64,000 nucleotides of DNA from an uncultured Caulobacterales bacterium. Lineage in GTDB: Bacteria > Pseudomonadota > Alphaproteobacteria > Caulobacterales > Caulobacteraceae. Every line of letters begins with the position of its first letter. The first letter of the stretch is position 1. Below, in pieces: positions 1 to 9,371 of the stretch. Location of the stretch: positions 1 to 64,000 of the forward strand of contig CAILTK010000119.1 in NCBI GenBank assembly GCA_903837135.1, written 5' to 3'. The notes beneath the pieces were generated by a model. The model was not told where the DNA came from and searched no databases. It was given only the letters and a program-made list of their open reading frames with translations. A program made the position numbers and the translations under genes.

Positions 1-851
1 CCGACCACGCCGCGTTTGCGCAGCATCTGCGTGACGGTCAGCACGAGATCGGTCGCGGTGACGCCCTCCTTGAGCTTGCCGTTGAACCGCACGCCGATCA
101 CTTCCGGCAGCAGCATCGAATAGGGCTGGCCGAGCATGGCCGCCTCGGCTTCGATGCCGCCGACGCCCCAGCCCAGCACGGACAGGCCGTTGATCATGGT
201 GGTGTGGCTGTCGGTGCCGACCACCGTGTCCGGATAGGCGAGGGTCGCGTCCCCCTCCTCGTTGATCCACACGGTCTGGGCCAGATACTCGAGGTTCACC
301 TGGTGGCAGATGCCGGTGCCGGGCGGCACCACGCGGAAGTCGCGAAAGGCCGACGAGCCCCAGCGCAGGAAGCGGTAGCGCTCCCCGTTGCGCTCGTATT
401 CCCGGTCGACGTTCTCGCCGAACGCCTTGGGGGTGCCGAAATAGTCGACCATCACCGAGTGGTCGATGACGAGGTCGACCGGGTTGAGCGGGTTGATCTT
501 GTCGGGATTGGATCCCAGCGCGCCCATGGCGTCGCGCATGGCGGCCAGGTCGACCACCGCCGGCACGCCGGTGAAGTCCTGCATCAGCACGCGGGCGGGC
601 GTGAAGGCGATCTCGTGCTCGAACGAGCCCTTGTTCTCGACGAAGGCCGCCAGCGCGTGCAGGTCCTCCAGCGACACCGATTTTCCGTCTTCCTTGCGGA
701 GCAGGTTCTCCAGGAGAACCTTCATCGAGGTCGGCAAACGCGAAACGCCGGCCAGGCCTGCTTCCTCCGCGGCCTTAAGGCTGTAATAGGCGTAGGTCTT
801 GTCGCCGACCGTCAGGTCTCGGCGGGTTTTCAAGCTGTCGATGGACGCCAT
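1..851 (-). CDS. acnA: Aconitate hydratase, N-terminal part (runs off left edge)
   Basis: Interconverts citrate and isocitrate in the TCA cycle through a [4Fe-4S] cluster in the cytosol. Reading the minus strand from the ATG at 849-851 gives an unbroken frame of about 283 residues to the window edge, beginning [20 protein letters not shown]. The AcnA-type N-terminal domain is recognisable, including the [19 protein letters not shown] stretch and the family motif GTDSHTTM followed by a Gly-rich segment. The cluster-binding cysteines lie in the part outside the window. It is divergent from ccmA. Identification is by recalled family sequence; the AcnA (IRP1-like) type fits better than AcnB. Confidence 0.95.
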   Translation of the reverse strand, partial: MASIDSLKTRRDLTVGDKTYAYYSLKAAEEAGLAGVSRLPTSMKVLLENLLRKEDGKSVSLEDLHALAAFVENKGSFEHEIAFTPARVLMQDFTGVPAVVDLAAMRDAMGALGSNPDKINPLNPVDLVIDHSVMVDYFGTPKAFGENVDREYERNGERYRFLRWGSSAFRDFRVVPPGTGICHQVNLEYLAQTVWINEEGDATLAYPDTVVGTDSHTTMINGLSVLGWGVGGIEAEAAMLGQPYSMLLPEVIGVRFNGKLKEGVTATDLVLTVTQMLRKRGVV

Positions 852-1011
852 TGCTTCGTCTCCTTCTCGCCACCAGGATCGCGCACAGGGCGACCGGACA
901 CACAGCGTCCGAGGGCCCCTTCCACCATTGGATGCAGCGGTTGTCCCGCGTGGGCGCGAACCTCTTAGCTCCGCTTGGGGAGCAGGTCGATAGCTCCGTG
1001 ATCGCCGCCGC

Positions 1012-1629
1012 ATGATCGCCGCCCTCGCCGTCGACCGGCTGTCGATCTCGCGCGGCGTGCGCCGCCTGTTCGAGGGACAGTCCCTGCGGCTGGCCGCGGG
1101 CGAGGCGGTGATGCTGTCCGGCGCCAACGGCGTGGGCAAGACCTCCCTGCTGCGGGCCGTGGCCGGTCTGCTCAGGCCGGACGCCGGCACGGTGACCTTC
1201 ACCGGCGCCGACGGCGCGACGCTCGACCCGGACGAGGCGCGCGCCGATCATCTCCACCTCGCCGGCCACCACGACGGGCTGAAGACCCAGCGCCGGGCGG
1301 AGGAGGAGTTCGCCTTCTGGGCCGACTGGTTCGGCGGCGCCGCCGAACACCGGGCGGCGGCGATCGACGCCTTCGACCTTCGGCCCCTGCTGGCGCTCGA
1401 CGTCCGCGTCCTGTCGGCGGGCCAGCGCCGGCGGCTGGCGCTGGCGAGGCTGCGCGCCGCCCCGCGGCCGCTGTGGCTGCTCGACGAACCGCTCGCCCCG
1501 CTCGACGCACACTGGCGTTCGGTGCTGGCCGCCGAAATGTCCGCCCACCTGGCCCGCGGCGGCATGATCCTGGCGGCGGCGCACGATCCCCTGCCGATCC
1601 CCTGCCGCGTCGCCGAGATCGCGGCGTGA
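1012..1629 (+). CDS. ccmA: Haem exporter ATP-binding protein CcmA
   Basis: ATPase of the CcmABCD system, which supports delivery of haem to the periplasm for cytochrome c maturation. The 205-residue protein has Walker A at residues 37-44 (GANGVGKT), the ABC signature LSAGQ at 134-138 and Walker B LWLLDEP at 154-160. The length matches CcmA. Its TGA overlaps the GTG start of ccmB, so the two are translationally coupled. Several c-type cytochromes elsewhere in the window (29.7, 30.1 and 52.0 kb) would depend on this pathway. Confidence 0.93.
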   Translation: MIAALAVDRLSISRGVRRLFEGQSLRLAAGEAVMLSGANGVGKTSLLRAVAGLLRPDAGTVTFTGADGATLDPDEARADHLHLAGHHDGLKTQRRAEEEFAFWADWFGGAAEHRAAAIDAFDLRPLLALDVRVLSAGQRRRLALARLRAAPRPLWLLDEPLAPLDAHWRSVLAAEMSAHLARGGMILAAAHDPLPIPCRVAEIAA

Positions 1630-2291
1630 GCGCCCTCCTCGCCCTGTTCCGTCGCGAACTGGCGCTCGCCTGGGGGCGCGGCGGCGGGCCGCTCAACACC
1701 CTGGCCTTCTTCGTCGGGACCGCCGCCCTGTTGCCGCTGGCGGTGGGCGCGGAGCCCCGCCGGCTGGCGGCCGTCGCCACCGGCGCCGCCTTCGCCGCGC
1801 TGGCGCTGGCCAGCCTGCTGTCGCTCGAGCGGATGTTCGAGCGCGACTTCGAGGACGGCGGCCTCGACCTGCTGGTCCTGGCCGGACCCTCCCTCTACGC
1901 CGCGTCGGCGGCGAAGGCGTTCGCCCAGTGGACCGCCAACGGCCTGCCGCTGGCCCTGCTCTCGCCCGTGATCGCGGCCATGCTGGGCGCGTCCTGGACG
2001 TTGGCGCCGCTGATCGCCGTCAGCGCCCTGCTGACCGGCCTGGCCATGACCTTCATCGGCGGGGCGGGCGCGGCCCTGGCCCTCGGCGCCCGCAGAGGCG
2101 GCCTGCTGCTGGTGGTGATCGTGCTGCCGCTCTACGCGCCGCCGGTGATTCTCGGCTCCGGCGCGGTCGAGGCGCTGTCCAACGGCCTGCCGTGGACCTC
2201 GCCCCTGCTGTTCCTGGCCGCCTACGCCCTGGCGGCGATCGCGCTGGCGCCCTTCGCCATGGCCGCGGCCTGCCGCAACGCCGTGAGCTAA
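1626..2291 (+). CDS. ccmB: Haem exporter permease CcmB
   Basis: Membrane component partnering CcmA in cytochrome c maturation. I take the GTG at 1626, which overlaps the ccmA stop (GTGA) and gives 221 residues, the usual CcmB length; the frame stays open further upstream inside ccmA, but that would be an unnatural extension. The protein starts with the typical soluble FRRELALAW segment and then has about six hydrophobic membrane segments. The stop overlaps the convergent phoB stop by four bases. No ccmC or ccmD follows, so those must be elsewhere. Confidence 0.9.
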   Translation: MSALLALFRRELALAWGRGGGPLNTLAFFVGTAALLPLAVGAEPRRLAAVATGAAFAALALASLLSLERMFERDFEDGGLDLLVLAGPSLYAASAAKAFAQWTANGLPLALLSPVIAAMLGASWTLAPLIAVSALLTGLAMTFIGGAGAALALGARRGGLLLVVIVLPLYAPPVILGSGAVEALSNGLPWTSPLLFLAAYALAAIALAPFAMAAACRNAVS

Positions 2292-2977
2292 CCCTCGGCC
2301 TCGAGGGAGTAACCCGCCGACCGCACGGTGCGGATCGGATCGGACTCGCTGCCGGCGTTGAGCGCCTTGCGCAGCCGCCCGATGTGCACGTCCACCGTGC
2401 GCGCCTCCACATAGACGTCCGAGCCCCAGACCGCGTCGAGCAGCTGCTCGCGCGAGAACACCCGTCCCGGATGCTGCATCAGATAGTCGAGCAGGCGGAA
2501 TTCGGTGGGCCCGAGGTGGATCTCCTTGCCGTCGCGCTTCACCCGGTGGGCGACGCGGTCGATCACCAGGTCGCCGTGGCGGATGCGGTCGTCGGCGAGC
2601 CCCGGCCGGATCCGGCGCAGCACGGCGCGGACGCGGGCGGCCAGCTCCGACATGGAGAAGGGCTTGACGATATAGTCGTCGGCGCCGGTATCGAGGCCGC
2701 GAACCCGGTCGGATTCCTCCCCGCGCGCGGTCAGCATGATCACCGGCAGGTTCTTGGTCTCGGCCTTGGCGCGCAGTCGCCGGCAGACCTCGATGCCCGA
2801 CACCTTGGGCAGCATCCAGTCGAGCACCACCAGGTCCGGCTGGCGTTCGTCGATCAGCATCAGCGCTTCCTCGCCGTCGGAGGCGACCATCACCCGATGG
2901 CCCTCCTTGTCGAGGTTGTACTTGAGCAGGGTGGCGAGGGCGTCTTCGTCCTCCACCACCAGAACATAAGGGGTCAT
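2288..2977 (-). CDS. phoB: Phosphate regulon response regulator PhoB
   Basis: OmpR-family transcription factor that binds Pho boxes when phosphorylated by PhoR under phosphate limitation. The 229-residue protein starts MTPYVLVVEDED, has the acidic pair and phospho-acceptor in LVVLDWMLP, the conserved Thr in VIMLTARG and Lys in YIVKPFS, then a winged-helix effector domain with GPTEFRLLDYLMQHPGRVFS and the recognition-helix region RTVDVHIGRLRKAL. The ATG overlaps the phoU TGA (ATGA). It shares a transcript with phoU and probably answers to the Pho box at 3776-3793. Confidence 0.95.
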   Translation of the reverse strand: MTPYVLVVEDEDALATLLKYNLDKEGHRVMVASDGEEALMLIDERQPDLVVLDWMLPKVSGIEVCRRLRAKAETKNLPVIMLTARGEESDRVRGLDTGADDYIVKPFSMSELAARVRAVLRRIRPGLADDRIRHGDLVIDRVAHRVKRDGKEIHLGPTEFRLLDYLMQHPGRVFSREQLLDAVWGSDVYVEARTVDVHIGRLRKALNAGSESDPIRTVRSAGYSLEAEG

Positions 2978-3699
2978 GCGAAGCCCCGGTCGACGTCGGC
3001 GCCTTCGCCGCCGTTCCAGCGCGGCCGATCGCCGACGATCTCCTCGCCCGTGACCTCGTAGTACAGCATCTCCGCCACATTGGTGGCGTGGTCGCCAATC
3101 CGCTCGAGGTTCTTGGCCACGAACAGCAGCTGGGCGCAGGCGCTGATCGTCCGCGGGTCGCTCATCATGTAGGTGAGCAGCTCGCGGAACAGCGAATTGT
3201 AGTGCTCGTCGACCTCCTGGTCCTTCTGCCAGACGCCCATGGCCTGGTCGAGGTCGAGGTTGGTGTAGGCGTCGAGGGCGTCCTTCAGCCGGGCGAGCAC
3301 AAGCTTGCCCATCCGCTCGACCGAGCGGGTCAACGGCGTCAGCGGCTCGGCGTCGGCGATCACCAGCGCGCGCTTGGCGATGTTCTTGGCCTGGTCGCCG
3401 GTGCGCTCGAGATTCCACGACAGCTTCATCGCGGCCACCGTGCGCCGCAGATCCTGGGCCACCGGCTGGCGCAGGGCGATCATGCGGATCGCCTTCTTCT
3501 CGATGTCGATCTGCAGCTGGTCGAGCTTCTGGTCGCGGCCGACCACCAGCTGGGCCAGGCCCACGTCGCGCATGGCGACGGCGCGGATGGAGTCCGCCAC
3601 CTGCGCCTCGACCAGGCCGCCCATGCGGGCGACCTCGGCCTTCAGCTGCTGCAGCTCCTCGCCGAAGAACTTGAGCGTGTGTTCGTTCGCCGTCATCAT
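2974..3699 (-). CDS. phoU: Phosphate transport system regulator PhoU
   Basis: Negative regulator linking the Pst transporter to PhoR and restraining PhoB activation when phosphate is sufficient. The 241-residue, all-helical protein contains two PhoU repeats, with the metal-binding type motifs NLERTGDQAKNIAKRAL (first half) and NLERIGDHATNVAEMLYY (second half). It could start at either of two adjacent Met codons. It is translationally coupled to phoB. The pst genes that normally sit beside it are instead at 11-15 kb. Confidence 0.95.
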   Translation of the reverse strand: MMTANEHTLKFFGEELQQLKAEVARMGGLVEAQVADSIRAVAMRDVGLAQLVVGRDQKLDQLQIDIEKKAIRMIALRQPVAQDLRRTVAAMKLSWNLERTGDQAKNIAKRALVIADAEPLTPLTRSVERMGKLVLARLKDALDAYTNLDLDQAMGVWQKDQEVDEHYNSLFRELLTYMMSDPRTISACAQLLFVAKNLERIGDHATNVAEMLYYEVTGEEIVGDRPRWNGGEGADVDRGFA

Positions 3700-3775
3700 G
3701 TCACACGGATCCGCCGACTCACGTTCTGCCGGCCCACAAGGAGGCCGCTAACTGCTCCGCGATTGCTGTCGCAGC

Positions 3776-3793
3776 ATGACGATCCTATGACAT
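3776..3793 (-). promoter_or_regulatory. Pho box upstream of phoU-phoB
   Basis: On the minus strand this reads ATGTCAT-AGGA-TCGTCAT, matching the PhoB site layout of two 7-bp direct repeats (consensus CTGTCAT) spaced by 4 bp, with 6/7 and 5/7 matches. It lies 77 bp upstream of the phoU start and in the gap after phoR, so phoU-phoB probably has its own PhoB-controlled promoter. It is a pattern match only. Confidence 0.6.
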
Positions 3794-3812
3794 TTTTGTT
3801 TCGACGCGAGGT

Positions 3813-5261
3813 TTATCCGCTGCGGGCAGGTGTCGGGAAGTAAACGGCGAAGGTCGATCCCAGCCCCGGAGCGCTCTCCACCAGCATTCCGCCGCGGTGG
3901 CGATTCACGATGTGCTTGACGATGGCCAGGCCCAGGCCGGTGCCGGTGCTGGCGCCGCTCTTCTGCCCCTCGACCCGGTAGAACCGTTCCGAAAGTCTGG
4001 GCAGATGTTCACGGAGCATGCCCGCGCCCTGGTCTGCGACCCGCACCAGGACGTAGGCGTCGGGGGCGGCCCGGTCCGGCGTCAGCAGCGACAGCCGCCC
4101 GCCGCCGGCGGCGGCCATGGCCTGGGCGTTCGACGCGTAGGCGGTCGCGCCCTCGCTGGTCAGGCCGGTGACGATCTCCACGGCGACCGTCGTTCCCGAC
4201 GGGGAGTATTTGACCGCGTTATCGATCAGGTTCTGCACCACCTGCGTGATCTGGTCGCGATCGCCGGCGATCAGCGCCTCGCCGCGCTTCGGCAGCTTCA
4301 GGTCGAACTTGACGCCCTTCTCCGCGGTCATGGGGCGCAGGGTGTCGGCCACGTCGAGGACCGTGAGGGTGAGGTCGCAGGCGCCCGATGGCGGAATGTG
4401 TTCGTTGAGTTCGATCCGCGACAGGGACATCAGGTCGTCGATCAGGCGCGACATGCGCTCGGCCTGGGTGGTCATGATGCGCAGGAACTGATCGCGCGCC
4501 TGCGGGTCGTCCTTGGCGTGACCCCGCAGGGTCTCGATGAAGCCTGACAGGGACGCGAGCGGGGTGCGCAGCTCGTGGCTGGCGTTGGCCAGGAAATCGA
4601 CCCGCATGCGCTCGGCGCGGCGCGCATCCGTCTCGTCGCTGAAGTGCACCAGGGCCCGGCGGGTGACCTCGCCGTCCGCCGAACGCCCCTGCCCGGGCAG
4701 GGGCGCGGCCCGCACCCGCCACACCCGCTCCTGCGCGCTCCTGGGTTCATAAGGAGTTTCGCTGGCGATGGCCCCGAACAGGCTCTCGTCGATCACCTCC
4801 AGCACTTCGGGGTGGCGGATGGCCGAGACCAAGAGGGCGCCGCTCGCCGGGATCCGCAGCAGCTCGCGCGCGGCCGCGTTGGCGAAGGTGATGCGCCGGC
4901 CGGTCAGGTCGTTGGGCTCGGTCGCCTCGACCAGCAGCAGCGGATCCGGAAGCGCCTCCAGCGCCGCCTCCTGCAGCGTCGCCGCCTCCACCGCCGGCGC
5001 GATCGGCGCGGCGTCCACCACTCGCTCCGGGCTTCGTCCAAGCACGCCGGTCAGGTCGTCGTACAAGCGCTGCAGCCAGCCTCGCGCCGGGGACCGGGCG
5101 CTCGATGGAGCCGGAAACACGGGAGACGGAGACTGGAACAGCGGCATGGGCGACTCAGGCGATTCGCTCATTGTGAGGCGGATCGACGACGGTTTCACCA
5201 CAACTCGCCGCGAGGGCTCATCCCGAGGCTGTGGCGGACGGGCCGCATAGAAATTCTGCAT
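3813..5261 (-). CDS. phoR: Phosphate regulon sensor histidine kinase PhoR
   Basis: Sensor kinase that phosphorylates PhoB. From the ATG at 5261 it is 482 residues; an alternative Met at residue 31 (start 5171) is possible and neither start has a clear ribosome binding site. A PAS-like domain spans roughly residues 95-205, the dimerisation/phospho-acceptor motif [10 protein letters not shown] has His229, then an N box ([12 protein letters not shown]), G1 (DQGAGM) and G2 ([13 protein letters not shown]). I see no hydrophobic transmembrane segment, unlike the classical membrane PhoR. Assignment to Pho rests on the adjacent phoU-phoB and on the domain order. Confidence 0.85.
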   Translation of the reverse strand: MQNFYAARPPQPRDEPSRRVVVKPSSIRLTMSESPESPMPLFQSPSPVFPAPSSARSPARGWLQRLYDDLTGVLGRSPERVVDAAPIAPAVEAATLQEAALEALPDPLLLVEATEPNDLTGRRITFANAAARELLRIPASGALLVSAIRHPEVLEVIDESLFGAIASETPYEPRSAQERVWRVRAAPLPGQGRSADGEVTRRALVHFSDETDARRAERMRVDFLANASHELRTPLASLSGFIETLRGHAKDDPQARDQFLRIMTTQAERMSRLIDDLMSLSRIELNEHIPPSGACDLTLTVLDVADTLRPMTAEKGVKFDLKLPKRGEALIAGDRDQITQVVQNLIDNAVKYSPSGTTVAVEIVTGLTSEGATAYASNAQAMAAAGGGRLSLLTPDRAAPDAYVLVRVADQGAGMLREHLPRLSERFYRVEGQKSGASTGTGLGLAIVKHIVNRHRGGMLVESAPGLGSTFAVYFPTPARSG

Positions 5262-5338
5262 CGCCTTGGATCACTAATCGTTACCGCTCAGCGCGAGGCT
5301 TGGGCATCACTACGCCGGCGAAACAGCGGAGGCGTTCG

Positions 5339-6370
5339 ATGAGCGAGCAGATTTCACGGCGCGACCTGGCCCTCACCGGCCTGGGCGCGGCGGCGGCGGC
5401 GGCGGCGGCGGCGGGACCCGCGCTGGCGGCGCCCGGACCCGTCACGCTGCTCAACGTCAGCTACGACCCCACGCGCGAACTCTACAAGGCCTACAACCCC
5501 GTGTTCGCCGCGGACTGGAAGAAGCGGACCGGCCAGGACGTGACCATCAACCAGAGCCATGGCGGCTCCGGCAAACAGGCGCTGGCGGTGATCGGCGGGT
5601 TGCCGGCCGACGTGGTGACCCTGGCGCTCGCCGCCGACATCGACGCCATCGCCGAGAACGCCCGGCTTTTGCCTCCCAACTGGCAGGGGCGACTGCCGCA
5701 GAACTCCACCCCCTACACCTCGACCGTCGTGTTCCTGGTGCGGCAGGGCAATCCCAAGCGCATCCATGACTGGGGCGATCTGGTGCGCGGCGACGTGCAG
5801 ATCATCACCGCCAACCCGAAGACCTCGGGCGGCGCGCGGTGGAACTATCTCGCTGCGTACGCCTGGGCCCTGCACCGGCCGGGCGGCTCCGACGGTTCGG
5901 CGCGCGCCTTCCTCAAGACCTTGTTCACGCATACGCCGGTGCTGGATTCCGGGTCGCGCGGCGCCACCACCACCTTCGCCGAGCGCGGCATAGGCGACGT
6001 GCTGCTGGCCTGGGAGAACGAAGCCTGGCTGGCGCAGGCCGAGCTCGGCCCCGGCAAGGTCGAGATCGTCACCCCGTCGAGTTCGATCCTGGCCGAGCCC
6101 CCGGTCGCGGTGGTCGACAAGGTGGTCGACAAGCGGGGCACGCGCGCGGTGGCGGAGGCCTATCTCAAGGGCCTCTATACCGACCAGGCCCAGGACCTGA
6201 TCGGCAAGTCCTTCTACCGGCCGCGCAACCCGGCGGCCCTGGCCAGGTACGCGCGCCAGTTCCCGCGCATCCCGATGGTCACCATCGCCGATCTCGGCGG
6301 CTGGCCCCGGGTGCAGAAGACCCATTTCGCCAACGGGGGCGTGTTCGACCAGATCTATACGCCGCACTGA
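5339..6370 (+). CDS. Sulfate/thiosulfate ABC transporter substrate-binding protein, Tat-exported
   Basis: Periplasmic binding protein of the Sbp/CysP family. The ATG at 5339 follows GGAGG (5328-5332) and gives 343 residues. The start [16 protein letters not shown] has a twin-arginine signal, followed by a nine-alanine run encoded by nine GCG codons in a row and a signal cleavage site near ALAAPG. Family motifs include [24 protein letters not shown] and [20 protein letters not shown]. No permease or ATPase genes (cysTWA) lie nearby, so it is an orphan. Ligand identity between sulfate, thiosulfate and a related oxyanion cannot be settled. Confidence 0.88.
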   Translation: MSEQISRRDLALTGLGAAAAAAAAAGPALAAPGPVTLLNVSYDPTRELYKAYNPVFAADWKKRTGQDVTINQSHGGSGKQALAVIGGLPADVVTLALAADIDAIAENARLLPPNWQGRLPQNSTPYTSTVVFLVRQGNPKRIHDWGDLVRGDVQIITANPKTSGGARWNYLAAYAWALHRPGGSDGSARAFLKTLFTHTPVLDSGSRGATTTFAERGIGDVLLAWENEAWLAQAELGPGKVEIVTPSSSILAEPPVAVVDKVVDKRGTRAVAEAYLKGLYTDQAQDLIGKSFYRPRNPAALARYARQFPRIPMVTIADLGGWPRVQKTHFANGGVFDQIYTPH

Positions 6371-6458
6371 CGCGGCCGGGCGGCAAGCTGAGCCGGAACC
6401 GAAGGGCGCGCCACGGGTTGTGCACCCGACTTTCCCGATCTGCTTCAGGAGCTGCGTC

Positions 6459-6881
6459 ATGATCCGCCTCGCTCGCCTTCGCCTGCTGCCGCGGCCGCTG
6501 ATCCTCGATCGGCGCCACGCCGGGCCGATCGCCCTCCTCGCCGGGATGGCCATGGCCGTCTCGCTGAGCGCCTGCGGCGACAACGGCGCGAAGAGCGCCA
6601 ACCAGGCGGCGGCGCAGGCGGACCTGAACGCGGCGGGCCAGAATCTGAAGGCGGCGGCCGTCGATACGGGCGCGGCCCTCAAGCTCGCCGCCAAGGACGC
6701 CGAACCGGAGGCCAAGAAGCTCGGGGCGCAAGCCAAGCAGGGCCTGGCCAACCTGTCGGACAGCGCCGGCGACGCGGCCGCCAAGGCGGGTCACGCCCTC
6801 GACAAGGCCGGGGAAAAGACCGATGTCGCCGCCCACAAGGCGGCGGACAAGGCGCGGGAGTCCTCCAGCAATACCCAGTAA
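6459..6881 (+). CDS. Small Ala/Lys-rich lipoprotein
   Basis: I choose the ATG at 6459, preceded by CAGGAG, giving 140 residues. A basic N terminus and hydrophobic stretch lead to the lipobox LSAC, so the mature protein would begin at that Cys and be lipid-anchored. The rest is low-complexity, rich in Ala, Lys, Asp and Gly and predicted helical, with repeats of the AADKA/AGDAAAKAG kind. No function is recognisable. A strong hairpin follows it, so it is probably monocistronic. Confidence 0.65.
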   Translation: MIRLARLRLLPRPLILDRRHAGPIALLAGMAMAVSLSACGDNGAKSANQAAAQADLNAAGQNLKAAAVDTGAALKLAAKDAEPEAKKLGAQAKQGLANLSDSAGDAAAKAGHALDKAGEKTDVAAHKAADKARESSSNTQ

Positions 6882-6890
6882 CCGGCGTAA

Positions 6891-6931
6891 GGTCCCCCGC
6901 TGCGACGGGCGGGCGTCCCGCCCGTCGGACC
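6891..6931 (+). terminator. Strong hairpin after the lipoprotein gene
   Basis: A perfect 11-bp stem (6903-6913 with 6917-6927, loop CGT) is flanked by an outer GGTCC/GGACC pair at 6891-6895 and 6927-6931, which partly competes with the inner stem. It has no T-tract, so it is not a classical intrinsic terminator, but it is well placed between the lipoprotein stop (6881) and the next start (6946). Confidence 0.5.
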
Positions 6932-6945
6932 AAGGTTAGGCGTCC

Positions 6946-7683
6946 ATGCCGCGGATCATGACCTATAACGTGCATTCCTGCCGCGGGGTCGACGGCAAGC
7001 TCGACGTGGGCAGGGTCGCCGCGGTCATCGCCCAGTCGCGCCCCGATATCGTCGCCCTGCAGGAGCTCGACGTACACCGGCCGCGCACGGGCCGGGTCGA
7101 CCAGGCCCACGCCATCGCCGAGCGGCTCGGCATGCATTTCCACTTCAACGCCGCGCTCGCCGTCGAGGAGGAGCGCTACGGCGACGCCATTCTCACCGCC
7201 CTGCCCGTGCGCGTGATCAAGCGCGGGGCCCTTCCCAACCTTCCCCGCGTCCAGGTGCGGGGCCGCGGCCTCGAGGATCGCGGCGCCCTGTGGGTCGAGA
7301 TCGAGGTCGAGGGCCGCGCGGTGCAGGTGATCAACACCCATCTCGGCCTCGTCCCGCCCGAGCAGAAGGTGCAGAGCGAGGCGCTGATCGGTCCGGAGTG
7401 GCTCGCGGCCGCGCCGCGGCCGCTGATTCTGCTCGGCGATTTCAACGCCACGCCGCGCTACGCCGCCTACAAGCGGTTCGCCGCCCTCCTCGGCGATGCG
7501 CGCAAGCTGGCCCCCGGACGTCCGGGCGCGCCGACCTTCCCCTCGCGCATGCCGATGCTGAGGATCGATCATGTGTTCGTCAGCGCCGGCGTGGGGGTCG
7601 ACGGGGTGCATGCGCCCGACACGGCCCTCGGCCGGATCGCCAGCGATCACCTCCCGCTGGTGGTCGACTTCACGCTCGCCTGA
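6946..7683 (+). CDS. Endonuclease/exonuclease/phosphatase (EEP) family hydrolase
   Basis: Metal-dependent phosphodiesterase fold of 245 residues. The family landmarks are present in order: MTYNVHSCRG, ALQELD (metal-binding Glu), NTHLG, GDFNATP and the C-terminal SDHLPLVVDF with the catalytic His. There is no clear signal peptide. Substrate is unknown; in this family it can be DNA, phospholipid head groups or inositol phosphates. It is convergent with a phospholipase D-like gene whose stop lies 12 bases away, so the two together may act on phospholipids, but that is inference from position. Confidence 0.85.
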   Translation: MPRIMTYNVHSCRGVDGKLDVGRVAAVIAQSRPDIVALQELDVHRPRTGRVDQAHAIAERLGMHFHFNAALAVEEERYGDAILTALPVRVIKRGALPNLPRVQVRGRGLEDRGALWVEIEVEGRAVQVINTHLGLVPPEQKVQSEALIGPEWLAAAPRPLILLGDFNATPRYAAYKRFAALLGDARKLAPGRPGAPTFPSRMPMLRIDHVFVSAGVGVDGVHAPDTALGRIASDHLPLVVDFTLA

Positions 7684-7695
7684 CCCGCGCCGGAG

Positions 7696-9225
7696 TTAGA
7701 CCGTCTCCGGGCTGAGGTCGGACGGGGGCGGCTCCAGCCCGTGCCGTTTCAGCTCGACCGACAGGCGGCGAAGCTGCTTGCGCAGCTCCCAGCGCCTGAG
7801 CCAGGGCGCCCAGCTGTCCTTCGGGCCGGCGGGATCGCCGAGGTGATAGGTGGCGATGAAGCTGGCGAAGCGGCCGATGGGCTTGGGTTCGATCGGCTGC
7901 AGCCGCGGCCTGCCCGGATCGTCGAGCGCCTTGATGGCCCGGGCGAGCGAGCCCTGCGCCGCCAGGGCGGCGGCCAGCGCTTCGCCCGGCTGGGCGATCC
8001 AATGGCCGACCAGCGCCGCGCGGAAGCCGGCGATCGCCGCCCGGTCCGCTGCGTCCTTCGCCTCGATGGCGAGATCGCACTCGGTGTCGAACCCGGTCGA
8101 GCGGTTGTTGAGGTTGGCCGATCCGATCCGCACCAGCTGATCGTCGATGATCGACAGCTTGGAGTGGACGATGATCGAACGACCCCCGGGCGTCACCGGG
8201 CAGACGGCGGTGAGGCGGCCGTAACGGTCGGCCTCGCGCAGCCGCTTGAGAAACAGCAGGCGCGTCCGGTCCATGGTCATCTGGTCGAACCAGGAGGGGG
8301 AGTGCTGGGTCGACAGCAGCACGATCTCCGGACCCTCGGGCTGCTCGAGCCGCGCCGCCAGCGCCTCGGCCATGATCGGCGAGGCGAAGTACTGGTTCTC
8401 CATGTAGATCAGCGTCTGGGCCGCCGCGATCGACGCCAGGTGCAGGCGCTCGGTTTCGCGCACCTCAGGGTGATGGCGCCACTTGGGCTCGCTCCGCGCC
8501 AGGCCGACGAAGGCGTTGCGGAGGGCGACGGGCACGCCCGGCGGCCAGGGGTCCGGCCCCTCGGCCGCCTCCCCTTGGGCCGGTTCGACCGGCGCCAGCA
8601 GGATCTCGCCGCTCGACCGTTCCCAGCGGTTGCGGAACAACTGTCCGAGGTCGCGGGCCGCCTCCCCATCGACGACGGCCATGGTCTCGTGCCGACATTC
8701 GAAGAAGCCCTTGCCCTTGCCTTTGGCCCGGCGCGGATCGTCGTCGTGGTGCAGGGGGGTGTCCCAGCGGTCCGGGCCGACGTCGCAGCCGCCGCAGAAG
8801 GCCAGCCGGTCGTCGACGATGATCACCTTCTGGTGGTGGCAGGCGCCCATGGGGATCGAGCCGTCCAGCCGGAAGGCCACGCGCGAGCCCTTGAAGCACT
8901 GGCGGGCCCGGTGCAGGAAGAAGTTCTGGGTCGCCGCGATCGGCAGGGCCGACTTCCAGACCAGCAGGCGGATGTCGACTCCCGGCTTGCGGGCCGACAG
9001 GTCGCGCAGAAACGGGCCCCAGCGCTCGGGTTCGCCCTGCCCCGGGACCACGGGCGCGAACGGCGTGTCGGGGTCGAGGGCCCAGCCCAGCAGGTGGATC
9101 GACCGTTCGGCCTTCGCCATGGCGTCCCGCGCCGCCGCGTAATACTGCTCCACGTCGACGATCAATCCCGCCCGATCGGCGCGAGCCGTTCGCCAGCAGG
9201 TGCTTTTCGGCACGAGCAACACCAT
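7696..9225 (-). CDS. Phospholipase D/cardiolipin synthase-like protein
   Basis: Phosphatidyltransferase or phospholipase with two HKD motifs: HHQKVIIVDD around residue 131 and VHSKLSIIDD in the C-terminal half, each followed by the expected small-residue segment (FCGGCDVG and IGSANLNNRS). I use the Met at 9225 because GAGGGGG lies just before it; a Met seven codons upstream (9246) is possible but has no ribosome binding site. This gives 509 residues, in the usual size range. No transmembrane segments are obvious at the N terminus, so it resembles soluble PLD-type enzymes more than classical Cls. Confidence 0.88.
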   Translation of the reverse strand: MVLLVPKSTCWRTARADRAGLIVDVEQYYAAARDAMAKAERSIHLLGWALDPDTPFAPVVPGQGEPERWGPFLRDLSARKPGVDIRLLVWKSALPIAATQNFFLHRARQCFKGSRVAFRLDGSIPMGACHHQKVIIVDDRLAFCGGCDVGPDRWDTPLHHDDDPRRAKGKGKGFFECRHETMAVVDGEAARDLGQLFRNRWERSSGEILLAPVEPAQGEAAEGPDPWPPGVPVALRNAFVGLARSEPKWRHHPEVRETERLHLASIAAAQTLIYMENQYFASPIMAEALAARLEQPEGPEIVLLSTQHSPSWFDQMTMDRTRLLFLKRLREADRYGRLTAVCPVTPGGRSIIVHSKLSIIDDQLVRIGSANLNNRSTGFDTECDLAIEAKDAADRAAIAGFRAALVGHWIAQPGEALAAALAAQGSLARAIKALDDPGRPRLQPIEPKPIGRFASFIATYHLGDPAGPKDSWAPWLRRWELRKQLRRLSVELKRHGLEPPPSDLSPETV

Positions 9226-9371
9226 CGCCCCCTCATGGCGGCGCATTGCCGCTTAGCTACAACGCGGCCAAGCCTGCCCGGTTCGGCCTCGCAATGCACA
9301 TGGAATTGACTTCGCCCTGTCGCGATTAGGGAGCCTAGTGCCGATGGATCGTAAAGCCAGAGGAGGCGGCG

